A stretch of DNA of 52,378 bases. Origin: Desulfobacca_B sp046538075. Lineage in GTDB: Bacteria > Desulfobacterota > Desulfobaccia > Desulfobaccales > Desulfobaccaceae. The position numbers and the translations under genes were made by a program. The stretch covers positions 1 through 52,378 of the forward strand of contig JBKHJN010000019.1 in assembly GCA_046538075.1 (NCBI GenBank). The letters are read 5' to 3'. Below the pieces are notes generated by a model. The model was not told where the DNA came from and did no database searches. It saw only the letters and a program-made list of their open reading frames with translations. Positions 43,875-52,295 of this stretch are shown piece after piece; position 1 is the stretch's first letter, and each line of letters opens with the position of its first letter.

Positions 43875-44962
43875 GCCGGGGCCCAACGCTGATCAGGCCA
43901 GGAGAGTGGGGGCGGGCTGCACCCTTGCCGGCTTTGGGGCTGTTGCTGTCGGGAAGCTTAAACCTGGAGAAGCTAATCACCATAAAGCGGACCGAGAATC
44001 TTCCGGTGCACGTCGTCTTTCCGGTGGGCACGGCCCGGGAAGCAGCTAACTTAGCCCGACTATTGACGATTCTGGAACCTCTGTATCCCACCCTAATCGA
44101 TCGGCTCTGGATCGCCTTCGGCGGTCAACGGCTGGGTAACTTATCCCGGTTGGAGCAGTCTTTCCCAGGGGTGCGGTTGTTTCTGGCCCGGAAGTCGCTG
44201 CCCCCCGATCAACCGGATAATCCCCTGGGCAAAGGGGCGGTGATGCGAGCCTTTCTCTACCACCTGATTACCCAGGCAGGAGTTAATCAACCGCGGGCGG
44301 TGGTGGAGTTTATCGATGCCGATATCCGGCCCCCATATTTTAATCCCCGCTGGGTGATCGATCCGGTCGGGGCGGTTCTGTGGTTTGACGCCGTAGAAGC
44401 GGCCAAGGTGGTCTATCACCGGCCCCGCGGCGGCCGGCTTAATGCCATTTGCCGGTCATTTTTGGCTCTGTGTCCGCATCCGGCAGTGCAGGCCTTACAA
44501 AAATTAATCTATCTGCTCTCCGGGGAGATTGCCGGAACCTTAAAATTCTGGACTGCCCTGCCGTTCAAGAGCGGTTATGGCATTGAGGCAATGATCCTGC
44601 TGTCCCTGGCCCTCAATCAATTAAAATTAGTGCCTGCAACCGACGACCTGGATCACCTGGTACAGATTTATCTGGGTCAGATGGACCACCGTCATGCCCC
44701 CCTCAACTCAACGGCCAAAAAACGGGGATTGGATCAGATGGCCGGCAATGTTTTCCATACCCTGGAGGAAATTCTGCGGGAAGCCGGCATCCTCAATTGG
44801 CGGCCAGGGCCGCTGATGGAGCCCAGGCTGAACCTTCCGGTGCCACGCCCCCAAGTCGATGCTCCCCCTGACTGGCTCCAGGCTCCCATGGCTGACCTGA
44901 CCCTGCCGCCGTTAGCTGCCCGCCCGGAAATTGCAGCCTTTGTAACTCAGGAAGGCAGATGA
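43871..44962 (+). CDS. Glucosyl-3-phosphoglycerate-synthase-like glycosyltransferase
   Basis: The 363-residue product probably starts at the TTG at 43871, overlapping the previous stop as TTGA, with GGGGGA upstream. It resembles GpgS (GT81) across the core: a KGAVMRAFLYHL block, the metal motif FIDADIRPPYF (Asp149, Asp151), a YHRPRGGRLNAICRSFLAL stretch, a SGEIAG turn, PFKSGYGIEAMILLSLAL, and a QMDHRHAPL strand, in the same order as GpgS. GpgS transfers glucose from a nucleotide donor to 3-phosphoglycerate, the first step to glucosylglycerate and, in mycobacteria, to glucosylglycerate-based polymers. No GpgP phosphatase is visible here. The next gene starts by ATGA overlap. Relationship is by eye; acceptor could differ. 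Confidence 0.72.
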   Translation: MSRGPTLIRPGEWGRAAPLPALGLLLSGSLNLEKLITIKRTENLPVHVVFPVGTAREAANLARLLTILEPLYPTLIDRLWIAFGGQRLGNLSRLEQSFPGVRLFLARKSLPPDQPDNPLGKGAVMRAFLYHLITQAGVNQPRAVVEFIDADIRPPYFNPRWVIDPVGAVLWFDAVEAAKVVYHRPRGGRLNAICRSFLALCPHPAVQALQKLIYLLSGEIAGTLKFWTALPFKSGYGIEAMILLSLALNQLKLVPATDDLDHLVQIYLGQMDHRHAPLNSTAKKRGLDQMAGNVFHTLEEILREAGILNWRPGPLMEPRLNLPVPRPQVDAPPDWLQAPMADLTLPPLAARPEIAAFVTQEGR

Positions 44963-45972
44963 TGCAGATCGCTCAGATCGCTCCCCCCTGGATTCCGGTG
45001 CCACCTTTGACCTATGGCGGTACGGAATTGATGGTGGCGCGGTTAAGCCGGGCTTTACTGGCCCGGGGGCAAGAGGTGAGGCTGTTCTGTTCAGGAGATT
45101 CTTCTTTGCCGGTGCCCCATCAAGGTCCCTACCCAAAAGCTTTCTGGCCCCCGGATAAATTTTCGGAAAATTTGCACCTCTCCTATGCCTGGGCTTGTTT
45201 GCGCTCGGCGCCGCCCCAGGTGATTCACTCCCACCTGGAAAATGCCGCTGGCTTCTGGGCTGCCGGTCCGGCCCCGGCCCCGCTGGCGATAACGCTTCAT
45301 ACCCCCCTGAACGCCATCAAGCGGGATTACCTAAGGCATTTTCCTCAGGTTTACCTGGTGGCCGTCAGTGATTTTCAATATCGACAGCTCCAGGGACACC
45401 CCCGTCGCTACTTGATACCGCATGGCCTGGACGTGCGTGATTATCCCTTTCAGGCCCCAAAGCAGGATTTTTTGTTGTTTCTGGGGAGAATTTACTCTGA
45501 TAAAGGTGTGCCCACCGCCATCCGACTGGCCCAGGAGACCGGCCTGCGGCTGGTGATTGCCGGGCCGGTCTTTGCTCCGGACCAGCCTTATTTTGATCAG
45601 GAGATTTTGCCCCACCTGGATGGAGAACAAATTATTTACCTGGGCCCGGTGGATTTTAGCCGGAAGGTGGAGTTGCTGGGACAGGCCCGCGGCCTGGTAC
45701 TGCCGCTGGCGGTGGATGAGGCCTTTGGACTGGTGCTGCTCGAGGCCATGGCTTGTGGCACCCCGATACTGGCCTATGGGAGGGGAGCAGTACCTGAAGT
45801 GGTGGTGCACGGCGAAACCGGGTTCGTGGTCCAGACTTATGCCGAATTGCGGGAAAATTGTAAGAGATTAAAGGAATTAGACCCGTTCCGGTGCCGGGAC
45901 CATGTAAGTCAACGATTTTCTTTGGAACAAATGGTGGATGGCTATTTATCGTTTTATGGCCAGATGCAGTGA
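44959..45972 (+). CDS. GT4-family glycosyltransferase
   Basis: The 337-residue protein begins AQIAPPWIPVPPLTYGGTEL, the YGGTE opening of a common GT4 subgroup, and has LLFLGRIYSDKGVPTAIRLA followed by the donor block EAFGLVLLEAMACGTPILAY containing the EX7E motif. GT-B fold, cytoplasmic, retaining. Its ATG overlaps the preceding TGA. After a GpgS-like enzyme, a GT4 could add a second sugar (as MggA does in mannosylglucosylglycerate synthesis), or act on a lipid acceptor; the sequence does not decide. A gap of 116 bases with two short hairpins follows before the MFS gene. Confidence 0.88.
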   Translation: MMQIAQIAPPWIPVPPLTYGGTELMVARLSRALLARGQEVRLFCSGDSSLPVPHQGPYPKAFWPPDKFSENLHLSYAWACLRSAPPQVIHSHLENAAGFWAAGPAPAPLAITLHTPLNAIKRDYLRHFPQVYLVAVSDFQYRQLQGHPRRYLIPHGLDVRDYPFQAPKQDFLLFLGRIYSDKGVPTAIRLAQETGLRLVIAGPVFAPDQPYFDQEILPHLDGEQIIYLGPVDFSRKVELLGQARGLVLPLAVDEAFGLVLLEAMACGTPILAYGRGAVPEVVVHGETGFVVQTYAELRENCKRLKELDPFRCRDHVSQRFSLEQMVDGYLSFYGQMQ

Positions 45973-46028
45973 TCTTGAGGACCGATCCTATGCGTCTGCC
46001 TTCTCTTTTACTAAATGTTCCAGGCAAA

Positions 46029-46073
46029 GGCTCCGGGAAGAGCCGGGCCAAACCAGCCGGGGTAATTAACCCC
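46029..46073 (+). promoter_or_regulatory. Two small hairpins between the glycosyltransferase and MFS genes
   Basis: GGCTC-CGGGAA-GAGCC (46029-46044) and GGGGT-AATTA-ACCCC (46059-46073) lie in the only wide gap within the eight-gene run. Neither has a T run, so they may tune rather than stop transcription. Confidence 0.3.
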
Positions 46074-46088
46074 CATATGTGATTGGCC

Positions 46089-47453
46089 ATGGTAATCTCG
46101 CCTTTGGTGCTGAAATTAGGACTGGTGCGCTTTGCCACCTCCTTATTGGTGGTGTTGTTAGCCAATGTCCTCAACCGGGTATTGATTGTCGAGCTTCAGG
46201 TGTCGGCCTCCCTGGTTACCTTTAGTTTTGCCTTCCAGCACCTGATGACTCCGGTTGGGCTGATTGCCGGTTATTTTTCTGATAGCCGGTCAATCTGGGG
46301 TTGGCGCCGCCTGCCTTATATCTGGGGCGGGATGGCTTTGGCCCTGATGGTCATGCCCTTTTTTCCGCTTTGGGCCCGGGCTCTGGCTTCAGCGCCTCAT
46401 AGTTGGTCGGTGCTTTATCAAGGAGTGCTGCTGTTTTCCCTGTTTGGGATCGGCACCACGGTCTCGGCCACGGCCATCAATGCCCTGCTGGTGGACCAGA
46501 TTCCGGAAGCGGACCGGGGGGCGGCTCTAACCACGGTATGGATCATGACCCTGGCTGGCTTTATTGTGGGCTCTTCCCTGTTGCAGCATCTGTTGCCACT
46601 GTATAACCCGGTCTGGCTGGATGGGGTCTTCGGCATCGTCGCCCTCTTGGCTTTGGTGATGACCATCTGGGGAACCTGGAAGGTGGAGGGTCAGGCTGTG
46701 GTTATTCAACCCCAACCGCCAGGCTTTCTTCATCTCTGGCCGACGCTGCGGCTGTTGGCCGGCAATGGCCAGGCCTTAATTTTCTTTGGCTTCCTGTGGG
46801 CTTCGATCTTCTTCCTGGCCATCCAAACTTTTATTATTACCTCTTATGGGGGCGAGGTGTTGCATTTGCCGGTGGCCGAAACCACCAGATTCGGGGTTTA
46901 CACCTCCTATGGCATCCTTATCGGCATGCTGGGCATTAATCTGCTCCTGCGGCGCTGGCGGAATCTGAAGGACAAGTCGATCCTGGCCTTCAGTCTCATC
47001 TTGAGCAGCCTGGCCTTTGGCCTGCTTAGCCTGACTTCTTTCTGGCCGCAATTGAGCCTGGGGATTTATTCTCTGTGGCTGCTGGGGGTGGCCCGCGGGC
47101 TGTACAACGTGGGCATTTCCTATCTGACCATGAGTCTGGTGCCGGCCGGGTGCAGCGGAGTTTTTATGGGCTTATGGAATCTGGTAAGCGGCCTGGGGCT
47201 GGCCGGCGGGGAGATGGCCGGTGGGTTTCTGAGAGACCAGGCCCTGCAGATGGCAGGAAATATTCACTGGGCCTATGGCCTGGTTTTTCTGTTGGAAGGC
47301 CTCGGTCTGCTGAGCTGTTTGGTTCTGCTGTTTCCCTTGAACCGGGAAAAGTACTGGCGGCGCTATACATTTTTAGTTGCCAGACAGTCTAATAAGCTGG
47401 ATAATCTACCAGAATTTGCTAAAGCAGCAAAAAATTCCGACCATCAGCGGTGA
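46089..47453 (+). CDS. MFS transporter of the PucC/BCD type
   Basis: The 454-residue protein (ATG 46089; TTG at 46083 also possible) has 12 predicted helices with the PucC-like opening: LLANVLNRVLIVEL, FQHLMTPVGLIAGYFSDS, then WGWRRLPYIWGGM. PucC proteins of phototrophs help load bacteriochlorophyll into light-harvesting complexes. No photosynthesis genes are seen here, so this is probably a non-photosynthetic member moving a lipophilic or sugar-bearing molecule. It is followed 4 bases later by the binding-protein gene, and the run continues without a gap to 52082. It could transport the product of the three upstream glycosyltransferases; that is inference. Confidence 0.8.
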   Translation: MVISPLVLKLGLVRFATSLLVVLLANVLNRVLIVELQVSASLVTFSFAFQHLMTPVGLIAGYFSDSRSIWGWRRLPYIWGGMALALMVMPFFPLWARALASAPHSWSVLYQGVLLFSLFGIGTTVSATAINALLVDQIPEADRGAALTTVWIMTLAGFIVGSSLLQHLLPLYNPVWLDGVFGIVALLALVMTIWGTWKVEGQAVVIQPQPPGFLHLWPTLRLLAGNGQALIFFGFLWASIFFLAIQTFIITSYGGEVLHLPVAETTRFGVYTSYGILIGMLGINLLLRRWRNLKDKSILAFSLILSSLAFGLLSLTSFWPQLSLGIYSLWLLGVARGLYNVGISYLTMSLVPAGCSGVFMGLWNLVSGLGLAGGEMAGGFLRDQALQMAGNIHWAYGLVFLLEGLGLLSCLVLLFPLNREKYWRRYTFLVARQSNKLDNLPEFAKAAKNSDHQR

Positions 47454-47457
47454 CCTC

Positions 47458-48783
47458 ATGGTTCGGCTAATCCTGGTAATCATCCTTTGCTGTCTGGGTT
47501 GTAAAACTCCCGACGGCCCGGTCTCGCGGCAGACCATCACTTATACCTTTGACGACCAAACCCAAATCCTAATCCGCCATCTGGCCCAAGAGCATCAGAT
47601 ACCGGTTTATCAGGATTTTGACCGCCGTTTTAAAGGGCTGTTCATACCCGGGAACCTGCTGCCCTATGAACCTTTTGTGCTGGCTTTGTCTACCGAAAGC
47701 AAGATTCCCACTGTGCTGCTGTTGGATGCTCCCTGGGTCCGCCGTTATGCCACCGCTGGCTGGCTCTATGAAATGGAGCGGACCCAGGTTTTTTCCAAAG
47801 AAGACCTGATCCCCGCTGTCGCCAATGCCTTTTCGGTCTCCGTGCCGCAAATCACCGGCCGGCCGGAACCGGAATTGATGGCCGTTCCAACCTTTATTAA
47901 GGGCAATATTTTGTTTTACCGACAGGATCTGCTGAGTCGTTACCAGCAGTCTGCTCCCCGAAACTGGGCTGAATTAAAGGCCATTTGCCAGAAAATTCTG
48001 CCCCAGGAACCGGCGCTCAAATATGGTTTAATCTTCCATGTGACGAATTTTATCAATGACTTCTATCCCGTCCTCTGGGGATTTGGCGGTGAGGTTCTGG
48101 ACTCCCAGGGGAATTTGGAGCTTGGCCGGCCCGAGACCCTGGCCGCAAGCATCGAGGCGCTGGAGGAAATCTGTGCCATGTCAGGAACCCTGGCCCCCAG
48201 TACAGGGGAGCTGAAAAAATTTGAGGCCCCCCGAAGCCTGCGCCAGGCTCTTTATCAAGGAGAGGCCTTGTTCATGATCAACTGGAACACCCGCATGCAC
48301 GACCTCAAGGAAATGATTCAACAAGGGGACCAATCAACCCGGGCGGCCCTAACCGGTCTGAATCAGGTGGGGGTGGCCCCTATTCCTTGTCGCCGCGGCC
48401 ATCCCCACCGCTATTCTAACGTCGGCTCATTTGGGTGGGGGGTGAATCGATTTGCCATCACCGACCATCAGATCATGACCATGGCCAGGCAATTTATTCA
48501 CCTGGTGACCAATGACCGCTTTCAGGTGCTGGCGGCGGAGACTATGGGGCAGATTCCAGCTCTTCAGAGCGCCTTGCCGCAGATTAAAAACCAACAGGTC
48601 TGGCAGGTATACCAACAAACTTTTGCTGCTGCCGATGTGGTGCTGCGTCCCCGACCCCAGAGCCGCCTGGTCAATAATCTCTTGGAAAAACATCTGTTGG
48701 CGGCGCTGTATGGCCAGAATTCCCCCCGGGCAGCTCTGACTGCCGCCAGTGTTGAACTTAAAGAGGTGGTAAGGCAAGAGTAA
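47458..48783 (+). CDS. Solute-binding lipoprotein of ABC family 1 (sugar-binding type)
   Basis: The 441-residue protein starts at the ATG at 47458 (GGTGA upstream); an earlier in-frame codon at 47377 lies inside the MFS gene. Residues 1-15 are a lipoprotein signal ending LGC (Cys15). The mature part has the two-lobed periplasmic-binding-protein pattern of ABC sugar-binding family 1: ILFYRQDLLSRYQ, PRNWAELKAICQKIL, LWGFGGEVLDSQGNLEL and EALFMINWNTRMHDL, then NVGSFGWGVNR. Such proteins normally deliver sugars to an ABC permease pair, but no MalF/MalG-type permeases are near. Its partner here may be the two-TM sensor protein that begins 2 bases later, as in binding-protein-dependent sensing. Confidence 0.87.
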   Translation: MVRLILVIILCCLGCKTPDGPVSRQTITYTFDDQTQILIRHLAQEHQIPVYQDFDRRFKGLFIPGNLLPYEPFVLALSTESKIPTVLLLDAPWVRRYATAGWLYEMERTQVFSKEDLIPAVANAFSVSVPQITGRPEPELMAVPTFIKGNILFYRQDLLSRYQQSAPRNWAELKAICQKILPQEPALKYGLIFHVTNFINDFYPVLWGFGGEVLDSQGNLELGRPETLAASIEALEEICAMSGTLAPSTGELKKFEAPRSLRQALYQGEALFMINWNTRMHDLKEMIQQGDQSTRAALTGLNQVGVAPIPCRRGHPHRYSNVGSFGWGVNRFAITDHQIMTMARQFIHLVTNDRFQVLAAETMGQIPALQSALPQIKNQQVWQVYQQTFAAADVVLRPRPQSRLVNNLLEKHLLAALYGQNSPRAALTAASVELKEVVRQE

Positions 48784-48785
48784 AC

Positions 48786-50525
48786 ATGGCTGAACCGCTG
48801 CTCTCTTCTCCGCGCTCCCTCCGCTACCGTCTTATGGCCTTAGGCGGTACTGCCTTCCTGATCTATCTCATTGTCATCCTGTTATTTCTGCCTTTGCTGC
48901 ATTTCACCCTGGCAGGGATGTTGGACCGCACTATCAGCTCCATCGAAACCGAAAAAGAAAATGAGGCCACTACCATTGCGCGGCTCATGGTCCTGGAGTT
49001 TTCCCACCTGAGTGAATTGTTAAAGGTGGAGCCAGGGGTCGAGCAACAGATTGATCAGCGGGTTATGAGGCTGTTATGGGAGAAGGTCACCTTCAATGAA
49101 GTCATTGAAGGGATTGAACTTATCCATGCGCCGGTAGATGCAAAAGAACGCCATCTGACTTATTGGTATTACCGCCGGGAAGAACCAGAATTGCAGCCCA
49201 TGGCTGGTCCGATAAGAGGCTTAAAAAAATTCTCGGGGCTGGAAAGGCAACTGATCGATAAGATCCACCGAGAACAGTGGGTGGATAAAAACCTTCTGGA
49301 ATCAGTCAACCTGGGTCCCAAAAAGGAAGGGGAAATGCTGCTCCGCTACTTCCCCCTGTATGTCCCGGTGCCGGAACTGGGGGCCCTCTACTGGGGCGTA
49401 GCTAAAATCGGTATCGATGCCAAAAGCCTGCACCGGATAAAACTTTTGCAGATTCAGGAAGGGACCAAGATCCGTAACTTGATCACCCTGGAAATCATCC
49501 TGAGCCTGGTGATCTCCGGCCTTCTGGCCCTGGCCGTGGTCTATTGGAGGACGCGCAATATTAGTGCACCGCTGTCGGACCTGAGCCGCCTAGCTTATGC
49601 CCTGGAAGCGGAGCAGGTTTCCAATCTGGATTTATGGCTCGACAATCTGGAACGGGTCGATGTCCAGGGGCAGGTTGAAGCCACTAATCTGCGCCGGGTT
49701 CTGATGCGTCTGGCCCAGACGATCCAGAAGCTGGGTCAGCAACTGGTCACGGCTGAAGCTCAGGCTTGCCGGGGGCGGGTGAGCGCGGCAATTTTCCCGG
49801 ATTTAAAAACACAGAGCCAGGCCTGTCAGGAACTTGAGGCGCAGCTAAGGGAAAGATCCCAGATTCTGGCCAATCTGCTCAAGGCGTACGAATCCCTGCC
49901 GTCCTTGACCTCCAGCCAGCGGGAGGAAATGCGCCAAATCCGGCAGCGACTGGAAGGGGCTGCAGAGCGGCTGGCACCACCAAAATGGCCAGATCTGGCT
50001 GCCAGCCTGCAACAGCTTGACTCCCGTCTCCAGGACCTGGACCATTTTCTGAATCCGCCCGAGGATGTTTGCGGCCATCTCAGCCCTGATTCCAGTCTGA
50101 CCCAGGCCTTGGATCTGATCGTTCCAGCTCTGCCGCCAGAGGTCAAAATCAGCCAGGAGATTGAAAAATTGCCCTCGATCTGGGGATGTCAGGGCAATCT
50201 GGAACAAGCATTTCTTTTTCTTTTGGATTACGCCCGACAGGAGCTAAAGCCGGGTGGAGAATTAATTATCCAGGCTAAGCAGGCCTCACCGGAACTAATA
50301 CAAATCAGCCTGGCTTGCTCCGGGCCGCCAACCTCCGAGGCCGAGCTCCAGAGACTCCTAACTCCTTTTCAGACAGAGGCTGAACCTCCCAGTCACCTGG
50401 GTCCGGCCCTGGCCAGGGCTGTCTTCCGCCAGCACGGCGGCGACCTTACCATTAAGCGGCGGGAGGCAGGCGGGTTGACTTTTTTGGTTGAACTTCCCAT
50501 TGCTGATCAAGATGAGTCCAACTAA
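48786..50525 (+). CDS. Two-TM sensor with degenerate histidine-kinase domain
   Basis: The 579-residue protein has TM1 (about 17-42), an extracytoplasmic domain (about 43-230), TM2 (about 234-257), a HAMP-like helix, a long coiled coil (about 310-400) and a C-terminal domain that aligns by eye with a HATPase. Key residues are lost: no HExxN/P H-box is present, the N-box reads LEQAFLFLLDYARQEL with Asp for Asn, the G1 region reads SLACSGPP instead of DxGxG, and the end LGPALARAVFRQHGGDLTIKR keeps only the fold. It should therefore be a non-catalytic signal transmitter or scaffold. It lies 2 bases after the binding lipoprotein, its likely ligand-bringing partner, and overlaps the MlaE-type gene by 14 bases. 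Confidence 0.8.
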   Translation: MAEPLLSSPRSLRYRLMALGGTAFLIYLIVILLFLPLLHFTLAGMLDRTISSIETEKENEATTIARLMVLEFSHLSELLKVEPGVEQQIDQRVMRLLWEKVTFNEVIEGIELIHAPVDAKERHLTYWYYRREEPELQPMAGPIRGLKKFSGLERQLIDKIHREQWVDKNLLESVNLGPKKEGEMLLRYFPLYVPVPELGALYWGVAKIGIDAKSLHRIKLLQIQEGTKIRNLITLEIILSLVISGLLALAVVYWRTRNISAPLSDLSRLAYALEAEQVSNLDLWLDNLERVDVQGQVEATNLRRVLMRLAQTIQKLGQQLVTAEAQACRGRVSAAIFPDLKTQSQACQELEAQLRERSQILANLLKAYESLPSLTSSQREEMRQIRQRLEGAAERLAPPKWPDLAASLQQLDSRLQDLDHFLNPPEDVCGHLSPDSSLTQALDLIVPALPPEVKISQEIEKLPSIWGCQGNLEQAFLFLLDYARQELKPGGELIIQAKQASPELIQISLACSGPPTSEAELQRLLTPFQTEAEPPSHLGPALARAVFRQHGGDLTIKRREAGGLTFLVELPIADQDESN

Positions 50526-51327
50526 CGGCAGAGGCAGGGTGCTAGCTGAACCGCTGGCCCGAATGTGGGTCAATTTGGGCCACCGCCTGGACTTAGTACT
50601 TGGAATCTTTGCCTTATTTTACCAATTATTGCTGGCCAGCTTCACCAGCCGGACCGGTTTTCCGCTGCTCTTGCGGGAGAGTGCCAGGCAGGTTTATTTT
50701 ACTGCGGTCCAGGGTGGTTTTCTGGTGGGGATCACAGCTCTAATTTTAGGGCTGCTGGTGATCGTCCATACCAGCCCACACCTGATCGAAATCCGGGGAG
50801 AGGAATTTATCGGCCAACTTCTGGTGATCATTGTCCTCCGGGAGGTGGGGCCGGTGCTCACCGCTTTTTTTGTCCTGCTGCGCTCCGGGACCGCCATCAT
50901 CGTTGAAATCGGCATCATGGCGGTTACCCGGGAACTGGAAGCCCTCCACAACATGGGGATCGATCCGCACCGCTTCCTGGGCTTACCCCGGTTTTGGGGG
51001 TTGACTGTTAGCATGATAGCCTTGTTTATCCTTTCTACCATTACTGCGGTCCTGGGAGGATTTGTTTTTGCACAATTATTTGCGGAGATCTATTGGCAAG
51101 GATTTTGGCTGTCGCTGCTGAATGCTTTGGGATGGCTGGATCTGATGGTGGGCCTGGCTAAAGTCATCCTGTTTGGCATGCTAATCGCCACGGTCTCCCT
51201 CTATTATGGGTTACAGGCCCGGGGGCAGCTTGGGACTTTGGCCCGCCACACCTCCCGGGGCGCGGTCTTGAGCCTGCTTCTTTGCGGCATTGTCGACGCC
51301 TTTCTGAGCTCGGTCTTTTATCTATGA
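50512..51327 (+). CDS. MlaE-type ABC permease (lipid transport)
   Basis: The 271-residue protein starts at the ATG at 50512, overlapping the previous stop; a TTG at 50488 is less likely. It has about five to six TM helices and the family signature EIGIMAVTRELEALHNMGID followed by PHRFLGLPRFWGL, the coupling region that contacts MlaF. MlaE is the inner-membrane permease of the Mla system, moving phospholipids between the inner membrane and MlaD rings. Here there is no MlaD (MCE) gene in view, and the ATPase that follows lacks catalytic motifs. The permease sequence itself looks normal, so it may use an unlinked ATPase or work without hydrolysis. Confidence 0.85.
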   Translation: MSPTNGRGRVLAEPLARMWVNLGHRLDLVLGIFALFYQLLLASFTSRTGFPLLLRESARQVYFTAVQGGFLVGITALILGLLVIVHTSPHLIEIRGEEFIGQLLVIIVLREVGPVLTAFFVLLRSGTAIIVEIGIMAVTRELEALHNMGIDPHRFLGLPRFWGLTVSMIALFILSTITAVLGGFVFAQLFAEIYWQGFWLSLLNALGWLDLMVGLAKVILFGMLIATVSLYYGLQARGQLGTLARHTSRGAVLSLLLCGIVDAFLSSVFYL

Positions 51328-52082
51328 AAGAAGATTCTATTCACCCCGAACCTGAACTTTTAGTTCAGCACAGCCTGTGTCTGGACCGGGTGCTTCTGCC
51401 CGGGCATCCGCCCGATTGGCCCACCCCGCTGAGTCTGACCTTGGGCCTGAAGGAATTTTTAGTGATTGACGGCTTGAGCCTGGCGGGAGCCCAGCAGCTC
51501 CTGTCCGTGGCCGCGGCTTTGCAATTTCCGATTCAGGGTCGAGTCCGGCATTGGGGGCAGGATTTAACGCGCCTTTCCAGAACCGACCTTTACCAGCTGC
51601 ACCGTCGGATCGCTTTTATCTCCCCCGGGCAGGTTCTCTTGCGGGGCCTGACAGTAGTGGAAAATATTACTTTGCCAGGGCGTTATTTCCAGCGTCGGGC
51701 GATGCGAGAAATTATCAAGGATTACTCCGAGCTGATCGAGCATTTCGGTCTGAGACCTTATTTTTCCCATTATCCTTCGGAACTGCCGGCCGAGATTTAT
51801 TCCCGGGTGCTGTGGGCCGGTGCCTTGATTAAGGAACCAAAATTAATTCTAGCGGCGCCCTTCAGCTCTCCCCCTTCCCCAGAAAATCAACATCTAATTC
51901 TGGCCCGGTTAAAAAATTATCGGCAACAACATCAGGGCGCAGTATTGCTGACTGGCCCCGACCTAGCGGCGGCGCGGCCCCTGGCCGACCGCCTCTTGCG
52001 GATGAAATCGGGGGGGTTGGCCGAAATCCGCCTTGCCGGGCAACCACCCCCGCCCATATCACAGTATCTTTCTTTTTTTTGA
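51324..52082 (+). CDS. Pseudo-ATPase of the MlaF/ABC type, all catalytic motifs lost
   Basis: The 252-residue protein (ATG 51324, ATGA overlap with MlaE; an earlier TTG at 51282 is rejected) follows an ABC ATPase along its length: FLVIDGLSLAGAQQLLSVAA, RIAFISPGQVLLRGLTVVEN, YPSELPAEIYSRVLWAGALI, PKLILAAPFSS, LLTGPDLAAARPLADRLL. Yet Walker A is GLSLAGAQQ in place of GxxGxGKST, the Q-loop Gln is Ser100, the LSGGQ signature is LPAEI, Walker B LLDEP is LAAP, and the H-loop His is missing. The frame is intact and the length normal, so it was probably kept as a structural or regulatory partner of the permease. It is the last gene of the run. Confidence 0.82.
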   Translation: MKEDSIHPEPELLVQHSLCLDRVLLPGHPPDWPTPLSLTLGLKEFLVIDGLSLAGAQQLLSVAAALQFPIQGRVRHWGQDLTRLSRTDLYQLHRRIAFISPGQVLLRGLTVVENITLPGRYFQRRAMREIIKDYSELIEHFGLRPYFSHYPSELPAEIYSRVLWAGALIKEPKLILAAPFSSPPSPENQHLILARLKNYRQQHQGAVLLTGPDLAAARPLADRLLRMKSGGLAEIRLAGQPPPPISQYLSFF

Positions 52083-52101
52083 ACCAGCCGCTCCGCTTAA
52101 G

Positions 52102-52281
52102 TGCTCGGAGTAATAATTTAATTGAGGGGTGGAGAAAGCTTAAATGGCGCGACTGAAGTTCTCGTGCCAAACCGGGCCGATTTTCGTCGACTTGAAGGGT
52201 GGCGATAAGATAGAAAAATGTTATAATTCCTTCCTAGGTACTATTATTTTCTCGGTTATCCGAAAATTATTACTCCGAGCA
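52102..52281. repeat. 180-bp element with 18-bp perfect terminal inverted repeats
   Basis: TGCTCGGAGTAATAATTT (52102-52119) is the exact reverse complement of AAATTATTACTCCGAGCA (52264-52281). The interior has no open frame. The element starts 20 bases after the pseudo-ATPase stop. It may be a MITE-like insertion or a long-range RNA stem that ends the eight-gene transcript; no clear target duplication is seen. Confidence 0.55.
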
Positions 52282-52295
52282 TTTAAAAGCTTAAT

